Positions 1-5,209 of a DNA stretch of 6,212 nucleotides are shown piece after piece (position 1 is the stretch's first letter; each line of letters begins with the position of its first letter). A model generated the notes under the pieces. The model had not been told where the DNA came from and made no database searches. It worked only from the letters and a program-made list of their open reading frames with translations. Origin of the DNA: Bacillota bacterium. GTDB lineage: Bacteria > Bacillota > DTU025. The stretch spans positions 1-6,212 of the forward strand of contig DUWJ01000304.1 in assembly GCA_012842765.1 (NCBI GenBank). The letters run 5' to 3'. The position numbers and the translations under genes are program-made.

Positions 1-1125
1 CGAGGCGAATCCGGGATTGCCGATAGCCCCGATAGTCTTCTGGCAGAAGCTGCAATGGAACAGATATCGGCGATGGATGTTGCCGAGATTGAGCGCTTCA
101 TCCGCGGCCTCGATGATGATATAGCGGAGAATATGCCCGAATTTAACATAATAGAGATTATGTCAAATCAAGCAGCGGGAATCTTCGACCTTGGCGGGCT
201 CGCGCGGAAAGCCGTATCCTTTCTCCTTCGGGAAGTCAAAGTCAATCTGAAGCTCCTCGGGGAGCTGATAGTAGTGGCGATGATCGGTTCGATACTGTGC
301 ACTTTCGGATCGGGATTGGGGGAGGAGGGCCCGTGCGCCATGGCATGGGCTGTATGCTACATGACCCTGGTTACAATGGGAATAAGATCTTTTTCGGTGT
401 CCGCAGATCTCGCGACAGGTGCTGTGGACAGCATGATCTCCTTTATGCATGCCATAATCCCGGCGTTGGTCGGACTCCTTGCAACATCTGGAGGGGTGAC
501 GACCGCCGCAGTCGTTTCACCTCTGGTGCTCGTGGCCACCACGACTGTTGGGACTTTGGTGAAGACGACAGTCATCCCTCTGTTGCTGCTCGGTGCTGCG
601 CTCACACTTGTTGGGAATGTGAGCGACCGAAAACAGGTGACGAAACTGGCCGGCCTTTTGCGCTGGTGGTCTATGACCATTCTGGGTCTCGCGTCAACCT
701 TGTTCGTGGCGTTCGTGGGCGTGCGTGGAGGGCTCGCTTCTGTTTCAGATGCGGCGTCGGCGAAGGCCGCCAAGTTCCTCGCAGGGAGCATGATTCCAGT
801 TATTGGCAAGGTGTTTGGGGACGCGATAGATTTGGTCGCTGCGTCTTCCCTAGTTGTTAGGGGTGCCTTGGGCGCCTTTGGCCTAGTGTCGCTCATGGTT
901 GTCTGCCTGTTTCCTGTTTTCAAGATGGTCGCGGTAATGCTCATGTTCAAGATTGCAGCAGCAGTAGCCGAACCGCTGGGGGATCCACGCGTGTCAGACT
1001 GCCTTGGCGAGCTTGCGGATGTCCTCTCCGCCTTGTGCATCTGTGTGACCACAGTCGGTTTGATGTTCTTCATCTGCATATCCCTCGTTGTGGGGTTGAG
1101 TGGGCTCGTGGTGGCGATCCGCTGA
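1..1125 (+). CDS. spoIIIAE: Stage III sporulation protein AE, 5'-truncated by window edge
   Basis: This is a polytopic membrane protein of the SpoIIIA complex, which sits in the mother-cell membrane facing the forespore and is needed for forespore gene expression after engulfment. The frame is open from base 1, and the codons before the ATG at 55 read like the usual post-signal-peptide region (ending SLLAEAA). There is no good ribosome binding site before that ATG, so the true start, and probably a signal peptide, lie upstream. Counting from ATG 55, hydrophobic stretches lie near residues 65-85, 95-115, 130-190, 205-225, 270-305 and 325-355. Family-like stretches are SGGVTTAAVVSPLV, AAKFLAGSMIPVIGKVFGDA and KIAAAVAEPLGD, which resemble the B. 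subtilis protein closely. The visible 374 residues fit a family length near 400. Identity is confident; the missing start is the only gap. Confidence 0.95.
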   Translation, partial: RGESGIADSPDSLLAEAAMEQISAMDVAEIERFIRGLDDDIAENMPEFNIIEIMSNQAAGIFDLGGLARKAVSFLLREVKVNLKLLGELIVVAMIGSILCTFGSGLGEEGPCAMAWAVCYMTLVTMGIRSFSVSADLATGAVDSMISFMHAIIPALVGLLATSGGVTTAAVVSPLVLVATTTVGTLVKTTVIPLLLLGAALTLVGNVSDRKQVTKLAGLLRWWSMTILGLASTLFVAFVGVRGGLASVSDAASAKAAKFLAGSMIPVIGKVFGDAIDLVAASSLVVRGALGAFGLVSLMVVCLFPVFKMVAVMLMFKIAAAVAEPLGDPRVSDCLGELADVLSALCICVTTVGLMFFICISLVVGLSGLVVAIR

Positions 1126-1163
1126 CTCTTTTTGGCGTAGGCGCGCTGCAAGGGAGTTAGGTT

Positions 1164-1223
1164 GTTGCCAGGGTTCAAGCTGCCCTTGAGGCTGCTTGGT
1201 GAATCAGGGCGTTATTAGGCAAC
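1164..1223 (+). repeat. Nested inverted repeats in the spoIIIAE-spoIIIAF gap
   Basis: An outer perfect 6-bp inverted repeat (GTTGCC at 1164-1169, GGCAAC at 1218-1223) encloses an inner stem. The inner stem pairs CAAGCTGCC (1176-1184) with GGCTGCTTG (1190-1198) around the 5-base loop CTTGA, giving nine positions with a single T-T mismatch. A competing pairing is possible between CAAGGG (1149-1154) and CCCTTG (1183-1188). No T-tract follows, so a rho-independent terminator is not supported. It may be an RNA structure or processing site in the operon transcript, or a chance pairing. Confidence 0.4.
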
Positions 1224-1229
1224 GTGGCG

Positions 1230-1247
1230 GGCGCCGAATCAGGTGCC
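1230..1247 (+). other. GC-rich stem-loop upstream of spoIIIAF
   Basis: GGCGCC (1230-1235) can pair with GGTGCC (1242-1247) through six pairs, one of them a G-U wobble, around the 6-base loop GAATCA. It ends 13 bases before the GGAGGTGG ribosome binding site of spoIIIAF. It covers the alternative in-frame GTG at 1243, which argues against that codon being the start. No T-run follows, so it does not look like a terminator. Confidence 0.4.
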
Positions 1248-1260
1248 ATGTCGATGCTTT

Positions 1261-1268
1261 GGAGGTGG
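1261..1268 (+). promoter_or_regulatory. Ribosome binding site that sets the spoIIIAF start
   Basis: GGAGGTGG lies seven bases before the GTG at 1276. It is nearly ideal for the 16S anti-Shine-Dalgarno sequence. It favours the GTG at 1276 over the in-frame GTG at 1243, which has no such element, and over the out-of-frame ATG at 1269. Confidence 0.75.
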
Positions 1269-1275
1269 ATGGCGC

Positions 1276-1821
1276 GTGGAAGCCATATCCGCGTGGGTGA
1301 GGGGGATCGTCGTCCTGGTGTTGGCGGTTACTTTCCTTGAAATGCTCGTTCCCAGGTCGGGCCTGAAAAAGTTCGTCGACATGGTTATGGGCCTTGCAGT
1401 GATAGCGGGCATCATTGCTCCATTGGTCAACATCGGAATGGGATACGTCGATGGCAAGCTGGCGGAGGCAGACAGGTTTGCCATGTCAGGAAACTTGGGC
1501 TCATTTGAAAACTTGGGGACGCTAGGGGAGCCACACGGATTGGACGGCCAACAGATCGCCGCGGAACTTACGGAGACCGTTATTGAGGCGAAGGTGCGCG
1601 AAGCGCTTGCCGCCCGGTTCTACGGAAAGAACTGTTTCTGGGAAGTCCGCGCATCCATCGACCGCAGTGGCGCGCTGCTGGGGATAGAAGTGAATGTGAG
1701 CTTTGGGGGCGCTGCTGAAGGTTGTGCCCGCCCCGGCGACTCTGAAATAGCTGCCGCTGCATCCGCCGCCTTGGGGGTTGACCCAGAGATGATCATTGTA
1801 AGGCAGGTGGGAAGAAGATGA
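1276..1821 (+). CDS. spoIIIAF: Stage III sporulation protein AF
   Basis: This is a component of the SpoIIIA complex, anchored in the mother-cell membrane. The GTG start at 1276 gives 181 residues. It is chosen for the GGAGGTGG just upstream and because the family begins with a short leader of the kind seen here (VEAISAWVRGIVVLV). Two membrane segments lie at about residues 8-25 and 35-53, separated by the family-typical loop LVPRSGLKKFVDMV. The soluble C-terminal part, roughly 115-181, alternates strand and helix and ends with ALGVDPEMIIV, similar in layout to the ring-building folds of SpoIIIAG and SpoIIIAH. Its stop overlaps the spoIIIAG start as ATGA, which suggests translational coupling. 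The gap of 150 bases from spoIIIAE is wide for this operon. Confidence 0.88.
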   Translation: MEAISAWVRGIVVLVLAVTFLEMLVPRSGLKKFVDMVMGLAVIAGIIAPLVNIGMGYVDGKLAEADRFAMSGNLGSFENLGTLGEPHGLDGQQIAAELTETVIEAKVREALAARFYGKNCFWEVRASIDRSGALLGIEVNVSFGGAAEGCARPGDSEIAAAASAALGVDPEMIIVRQVGRR

Positions 1822-2462
1822 GCGAAGAGAGACGATTTGGTACGGATCTGCTGAAAATGCCGGGGCTCAAACCATTGCTTCTCCTGGCCGGCTTGGGTGT
1901 GCTATTGATCATCGTGGGGAGCCTTGTTAAGACTTCACCGCGTGATTCCGGCAATGCAGTTGATGGCTATTCTGGCCTAGAACCGATTTCTTCGGAAACA
2001 TCGCCTCCTTCGTCGGCCGTGGGCGACCGGCTTTCCGACTTGTCCCCTGCAGACAGATACCGGGTTGACCTTGAAACGAGATCGGCAGCTATTCTCTCAA
2101 AGGTGGAGGGAGCAGGCACAGTCAGTGTCCAGATAACTTTGGAAGGCGGCACATACCGGGAGTACGCGGTCAATTCCGTGGAGGAATACAAAAATGTGGA
2201 TGAGAAGATGTCGTCGGGCGAGGCGAGGGTGACGACTGAGAAGCGAGAAACCCGCGACGTCGTCTTGCCTTCTGATCCCTCTTCAGGGCGCGGACAGTCT
2301 CCCATCTTGGTTTTGGAACGCTCTCCTGCTATCTCCGGAGTGCTGGTGGCGGCGTCGGGCGCATCGGATTCAAGAACCAAACGGGAGCTTGCCGAAGCTG
2401 CACAGACGCTCCTTGGTGTGCCGGCTCACAGGGTCATGGTCGTGGTTGCTAAGTCCCCGTAG
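1818..2462 (+). CDS. spoIIIAG: Stage III sporulation protein AG
   Basis: This is the ring-forming subunit of the SpoIIIA-SpoIIQ channel. In B. subtilis it assembles into a large ring related to type III secretion ring proteins. The ATG at 1818 overlaps the spoIIIAF stop by four bases, and AGGTGGG lies at 1805-1811. The 214 residues contain a short cytoplasmic N-terminus, one membrane segment at about 18-36, a Ser/Pro-rich linker to about 78, and a conserved region starting near the motif VEGAGTVSVQITLE (about 96-109). A Lys/Glu-rich stretch at about 112-150 follows, matching in position the insert that forms extra beta structure in the known protein. The closing segment contains the family signatures SGVLVAASGA and LLGVPAHRVMVVV. 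Length is close to the B. subtilis homologue (about 229). Identification is confident. Confidence 0.93.
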   Translation: MSEERRFGTDLLKMPGLKPLLLLAGLGVLLIIVGSLVKTSPRDSGNAVDGYSGLEPISSETSPPSSAVGDRLSDLSPADRYRVDLETRSAAILSKVEGAGTVSVQITLEGGTYREYAVNSVEEYKNVDEKMSSGEARVTTEKRETRDVVLPSDPSSGRGQSPILVLERSPAISGVLVAASGASDSRTKRELAEAAQTLLGVPAHRVMVVVAKSP

Positions 2463-2540
2463 GCAGCTAGCACGGATGTGATCGAAAACTTGCACTCGGT
2501 TCTTGTCGGCGGAAATCTTCGAATTGCAGACGCGCAGACC

Positions 2541-2549
2541 GGGAGGTGG
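2541..2549 (+). promoter_or_regulatory. Ribosome binding site that sets the spoIIIAH start
   Basis: GGGAGGTGG lies three bases before the ATG at 2553, with about five bases between GGAGGT and the start. An in-frame GTG at 2478 would add 25 residues before the membrane segment but has no comparable element. A second ATG at 2559 is also usable and would remove two residues. Confidence 0.7.
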
Positions 2550-2552
2550 GCA

Positions 2553-3269
2553 ATGTCCATGATAAAGAAGACAAAGCAATACTTTGGGCAGCGTGGTGAT
2601 AGATTCTGGCTCAAGGCATCCTACCTGATGCTGGCGGTGGCGGTGGTGATCCTGGGAATCACGGCGATCGTAGACCCCGACCTCTATCGTCGCCGCTCAT
2701 CTGCGCCGGCAGTTGACGCCGAAGGCGACAACGGTTTGAGTGTTACGGAAGACGACGGTAGTGAGGAGGATCTGTCGGAAGGAGAGGAGTCTGCCGATTT
2801 GTGTGGAGCGACTCTGCCGACATCTGTCCTCTCAGATGGTAATGACCAGTATGGGTCCGTCGGGGGCCCGGGCTCGGTCACGCCCTTCGGCGCCGAGCCT
2901 TTCATCATGCCATCGGGAGCAGACTTTTTCGAAGAACTCAAGATCGATCGCGACAAGACGCGTTCTCGCGAACGCGAAGTGATCCAAGATCTCATCGACG
3001 ATCCGAATACTCACCCAGATGTGCGCAAGCGCGCACAGGAGGCTCTTCTTTCCCTGGCGGAACGAGCACGGCGCGAAGCTGAAGCTGAAAGCATGATACA
3101 GGCAAAAGGATACGAGCAGGCTGTGGTCTTTCTATCGGAGGCTGGCGCAAGCGTGGTCGTAAAGTCGGGAAGACTTGAAGAAGCGGAAGTCAAGCGTATA
3201 GGCGATGCGGTGTCGGCCGCTACAGGCGTGGAGTTGCGGCGGATCAGCATAATGGAGAGAGAACCGTGA
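2553..3269 (+). CDS. spoIIIAH: Stage III sporulation protein AH
   Basis: This is the mother-cell subunit of the intercellular channel. In B. subtilis its extracellular domain, related to YscJ/FliF ring proteins, binds SpoIIQ from the forespore. From ATG 2553 it has 238 residues: a basic N-terminus, one membrane segment at about 20-40, a long Asp/Glu/Ser/Gly-rich linker at about 46-123, and a folded C-terminal domain from about 124. The domain begins FFEELKIDRDKTRSRERE, very like the B. subtilis segment (YRLDLEDARSKEREEL), then has a Glu/Arg-rich helix, the family motif AKGYEQAVVFL, and a final strand-helix-strand unit. The 90 bases separating it from spoIIIAG show no convincing promoter or terminator. 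It is the last gene of the spoIIIA cluster here. Confidence 0.92.
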   Translation: MSMIKKTKQYFGQRGDRFWLKASYLMLAVAVVILGITAIVDPDLYRRRSSAPAVDAEGDNGLSVTEDDGSEEDLSEGEESADLCGATLPTSVLSDGNDQYGSVGGPGSVTPFGAEPFIMPSGADFFEELKIDRDKTRSREREVIQDLIDDPNTHPDVRKRAQEALLSLAERARREAEAESMIQAKGYEQAVVFLSEAGASVVVKSGRLEEAEVKRIGDAVSAATGVELRRISIMEREP

Positions 3270-3331
3270 AGGATAATCTAGGCATGCGGTGAATTCATTT
3301 CTATGATTGGCTACTTGGGGACCGGCAGTTC

Positions 3332-3340
3332 TGTTATAAT
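3332..3340 (+). promoter_or_regulatory. Extended -10 promoter element, probably sigma-A
   Basis: TGTTATAAT at 3332-3340 is a perfect match to the extended -10 consensus (TGnTATAAT). No good -35 hexamer sits 16-18 bases upstream; the nearest TTG-containing hexamers, TTGGGG at 3315 and TTGGCT at 3307, give spacers of 14 and 22. An extended -10 can work without a strong -35. Transcription would start near 3347, giving a leader of about 45 bases to the ATG at 3392. The position, after spoIIIAH and before the Asp23 gene, fits a growth-phase promoter for the nusB block. Confidence 0.65.
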
Positions 3341-3378
3341 GCTAATATGATCAGCGAGGGTTCCTCTGGACGCTTGCC

Positions 3379-3386
3379 AGGAGGTG
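3379..3386 (+). promoter_or_regulatory. Ribosome binding site that sets the Asp23 gene start
   Basis: AGGAGGTG, a near-complete match to the anti-Shine-Dalgarno sequence, ends five bases before the ATG at 3392. It decides against the in-frame ATG at 3347, which lies at the expected transcription start and would leave no leader. Confidence 0.8.
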
Positions 3387-3391
3387 TGAAT

Positions 3392-3775
3392 ATGGAGCTT
3401 ATGGAAGATCCGGGAATGGGATCTGTCAAAATCGCAAATGAAGTGGTAGCAGTCATAGCCGGCCTTGCAACTATCGAAGTTGAAGGCATTGCAGGGATGA
3501 GCGGCGGAATAGCGGAAGGCTGGAGCGAGCTGTGGGGCAAGAAGAACCTGGCCCGTGGGGTCAAGGTTGAGGTCGGCGAGCAGCAGGCGGCAGTCGATCT
3601 GAACGTCGTGGTGAAATATGGCGCGGTAATACCTGAGGTCTGCGAAGAGGTTCAGCGCAACGTCAAAAGGACGATCGAGATTATGACCGGCTTGGAAGTG
3701 GTTCAAGTCAATGTCCATGTGACTAACGTGTTCATTGAGGAGAAGGAGACATCTACCGATGTTCGGGTTCGTTAG
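3392..3775 (+). CDS. Asp23/Gls24 family envelope stress response protein
   Basis: This is a small soluble protein of the Asp23 (alkaline shock protein 23, DUF322) family, related to B. subtilis YqhY, which also sits beside nusB. Family members associate with the membrane surface, often through AmaP, and are linked to envelope stress or lipid homeostasis; the molecular activity is not settled. From ATG 3392 it has 127 residues. Visible family features are the N-terminal GSVKIANEVVAVIAGLAT, the VEGIAGMSGG turn (about 30-39), KVEVGEQQAAVDLNVVVKYG, and IPEVCEEVQ (about 80-88) followed by the closing strand VVQVNVHVTNV. No membrane segment is seen. It is the first gene after the extended -10 promoter and lies 38 bases before the AmaP-like gene. 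A gene name such as yqhY is possible, but orthology is not proven. Confidence 0.92.
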   Translation: MELMEDPGMGSVKIANEVVAVIAGLATIEVEGIAGMSGGIAEGWSELWGKKNLARGVKVEVGEQQAAVDLNVVVKYGAVIPEVCEEVQRNVKRTIEIMTGLEVVQVNVHVTNVFIEEKETSTDVRVR

Positions 3776-3800
3776 CAATATCGCCTGTTACCTTGATGAC

Positions 3801-3808
3801 GGGGGTGG
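3801..3808 (+). promoter_or_regulatory. Ribosome binding site for the AmaP-like gene
   Basis: GGGGGTGG ends five bases before the TTG at 3814. The candidate starts TTG 3793 and ATG 3796 have no purine-rich element in front of them, and GTG 3805 lies inside this one, so TTG 3814 is preferred. Confidence 0.5.
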
Positions 3809-3813
3809 CCACA

Positions 3814-4353
3814 TTGAAAACCATTGACCGAGTGATTCTCATTGCCACCGCTGTAATCATAGTCTTCCTCGGTTCGGTGGTTCTTGCGTCTGTTTCGGGG
3901 GGAGGATTCCCCAATGCCTTTGCCATTGCTTTTTATGATTCAGTGGCGAGCAATAGGATTGCAGCTGCCATAATCGGCATCGCGATAGTTCTTGTAACTC
4001 TGTATGTGATCATGATGGCTCTCAGAGTAGAGGAGTCAGCGGAACCGATTATCACTGGGACAGGTCTTGGCGATGTGCAGATTTCCATGGCTGCTGTGGA
4101 GGCCATTGCGCAGAGGGCTGCCCAGAAGGTGGATGGTGTCCGCAACGTTGAGGCTGCAGCGGAGGGCAATGAGGATGGCATCACACTTCATGCGCGCATA
4201 AATGTTTATCCTGATGTTAGCATCCCAGAGGTTTGTGAAAACCTGGAAAGAGAGCTTTCCGAAGCAATGCATGCCGTTATAGGGTTGCCAGTCAAATCCA
4301 TACACACGGTTGTTAAAGGAGTATCACGCATGGAGAGCAAGCCCCGACCGTAG
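3814..4353 (+). CDS. amaP: AmaP-like alkaline shock response membrane anchor protein
   Basis: AmaP anchors Asp23 at the membrane in Staphylococcus; this protein has the same design. With the TTG start at 3814 it has 179 residues, while ATG 3796 would add six. The N-terminus KTIDRVILIATAVIIV is typical of the family. Two membrane segments lie at about 7-27 and 49-69, followed by a soluble domain (about 85-170) that is itself Asp23-like. It begins GDVQISMAAVEAIAQRAA, has VDGVRNVEAAAEG, then IPEVCENLERE (about 137-147), sharing IPEVCE with the preceding Asp23 protein. The gene lies between the Asp23 and DUF2273 genes, the usual company for AmaP. The start codon is the main doubt. The symbol is assigned by architecture and context. 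Confidence 0.85.
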   Translation: MKTIDRVILIATAVIIVFLGSVVLASVSGGGFPNAFAIAFYDSVASNRIAAAIIGIAIVLVTLYVIMMALRVEESAEPIITGTGLGDVQISMAAVEAIAQRAAQKVDGVRNVEAAAEGNEDGITLHARINVYPDVSIPEVCENLERELSEAMHAVIGLPVKSIHTVVKGVSRMESKPRP

Positions 4354-4388
4354 GGCGCTGAGCGACGCATAAAGTGGGGGCAATGCCT

Positions 4389-4395
4389 GGAGGAG
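4389..4395 (+). promoter_or_regulatory. Ribosome binding site that sets the DUF2273 gene start
   Basis: GGAGGAG ends nine bases before the ATG at 4405. The in-frame ATG at 4396 abuts it with no spacing, so ATG 4405 is the better start; the choice changes the protein by three residues. Confidence 0.55.
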
Positions 4396-4404
4396 ATGGT
4401 CCGC

Positions 4405-4635
4405 ATGCCTTGGTTTGGAGACGGCAGATTCAATGTTCCCGAAGGTAGCTCCGGACAGTTTGTGGGGGCTATCGTAGGCGCCATCTTCGGGCTGCTCGTC
4501 TTGATCGCAGGATTTTGGCGAGCGCTCGCTTTTGCGCTTTTTGTGGGAATCGGTTTTATTGTAGGCAGATACATCGATGTTAATGACGAATTCAGGGAGA
4601 GGTTTGCGCGGCGGTTTGGACGTCGGCGAAACTGA
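4405..4635 (+). CDS. DUF2273 family small membrane protein
   Basis: This small protein of 76 residues (79 if ATG 4396 is used) matches the DUF2273 pattern: two closely spaced membrane hairpins and a charged C-terminus. Membrane segments are about 19-36 (FVGAIVGAIFGLLVLIAG) and 41-55, joined by the short turn FWRA. The family-typical GRYIDVNDEFRERF follows, and then a strongly basic end (RRFGRRRN). DUF2273 genes regularly lie next to Asp23 and AmaP genes in Bacillota, and all three are adjacent here, so a role in the same membrane complex is likely by context. No catalytic residues are apparent and the biochemical function is unknown. It lies 51 bases after the AmaP-like gene and 16 before nusB. 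Confidence 0.85.
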   Translation: MPWFGDGRFNVPEGSSGQFVGAIVGAIFGLLVLIAGFWRALAFALFVGIGFIVGRYIDVNDEFRERFARRFGRRRN

Positions 4636-4651
4636 CAGGAGTGGTTGACGC

Positions 4652-5209
4652 ATGCGCTCAGAAAGGCGGCGGGCCCGTGAGGCCGCCATGCGAGCCCTTT
4701 ATCAAATGGACATGTCAGGGTGCACATCGGAAGATGCGATTTCCTATGCAGTATCGAGCTCTTCCGACCTTGATCTTCCCGAGCGGGCGCAGGGATATGC
4801 TTCTCAGCTTGTGTGTGCCGCGGTGGAGAGAATGACCGAGATAGATGCTGTTATGGCGGGGATCGCCCATGATTGGGCGGTCCAGCGGATGTCGCCAACC
4901 GATCGGAATATCATGAGGATAGCAGTATGCGAAATGCTTTATCTTAAGGACGTGCCTGTGGCTACTGCCATCGACGAGGCCGTCGAAATCGCCAAGCTTT
5001 ATGGGACTGCCGATTCTCCGAGATTCGTCAACGGAATTTTGGGGGCCTTGGCTGAGCGCATCAAGGATGGCCAGGGCCCAGCGGATGGCGCGGATGCGGG
5101 CGAGGGCCGTGCCGAGTCATCTGACGCAGCCAGCGGCGGCGACGTGGAAGGAGATTCTGGGGGGAAATGTCTTGGCGGGGCGCATGAAGGTCGGGACACT
5201 CGGGTTTGA
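4652..5209 (+). CDS. nusB: Transcription antitermination factor NusB with C-terminal extension
   Basis: NusB pairs with NusE (ribosomal protein S10), binds boxA RNA and promotes antitermination on rRNA operons. The start ATG 4652 follows AGGAGTGG at 4637-4644. The all-helical core spans about 1-137 of 185 residues. Signatures are RRRAREAAMRALYQMD at the N-terminus, the WAVQRMSPTDRNIMRIAVCEML helix pair (about 75-96), the VPVATAIDEAVEIAKLYG helix (101-118) and SPRFVNGILGAL (122-133). Residues 138-185 form an extra Gly/Ala/Asp/Ser-rich tail of about 48 residues not expected in NusB, which is normally about 130-150 residues. The tail looks disordered and its coding end overlaps the next gene by 26 bases. 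It contains a short tandem DNA repeat at 5081-5098. The core assignment is very secure; whether the tail is functional is unknown. Confidence 0.95.
   Translation: MRSERRRAREAAMRALYQMDMSGCTSEDAISYAVSSSSDLDLPERAQGYASQLVCAAVERMTEIDAVMAGIAHDWAVQRMSPTDRNIMRIAVCEMLYLKDVPVATAIDEAVEIAKLYGTADSPRFVNGILGALAERIKDGQGPADGADAGEGRAESSDAASGGDVEGDSGGKCLGGAHEGRDTRV
5081..5098 (+). repeat. Short imperfect tandem repeat in the nusB tail
   Basis: GCGGATGGC (5081-5089) is followed directly by GCGGATGCG (5090-5098): two 9-base units, identical in the first seven bases. They encode the ADGADA part of the low-complexity NusB tail. It may reflect replication slippage that lengthened the 3' end, but two copies are weak evidence. 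Confidence 0.45.

Noticed and set aside
55..57. ATG at 55 as the true start of spoIIIAE
   Set aside because: The frame is open to the window edge, no ribosome binding site precedes this ATG, and the family has about 30-40 more residues including a signal peptide.
357..1178. Long open frame on the minus strand, 273 codons
   Set aside because: It lies almost wholly opposite spoIIIAE, whose identity is clear. Its translation is Thr/Ala/Arg/Ser-rich without family motifs, as expected of an antisense shadow of a GC-rich membrane protein gene.
1176..1198. Rho-independent terminator after spoIIIAE
   Set aside because: The stem is short with a mismatch and is followed by GTGAATC rather than a T-tract; spoIIIAF also belongs to the same operon.
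2478..2552. GTG 2478 as the spoIIIAH start, or a small gene in the spoIIIAG-spoIIIAH gap
   Set aside because: No ribosome binding site precedes 2478, whereas GGGAGGTGG precedes ATG 2553, and homologues begin just before the membrane segment.
3307..3320. A -35 hexamer for the asp23 promoter (TTGGCT or TTGGGG)
   Set aside because: The spacers to TATAAT would be 22 and 14 bases, both outside the usual 16-18; the extended -10 is the supported element.
5001..5183. N-terminal extension of the TsaD-like protein back to 5001
   Set aside because: This stretch overlaps the conserved end of NusB, has no TsaD-like residues, and the family's conserved GFDTSCYTT motif starts only a few residues after ATG 5184.
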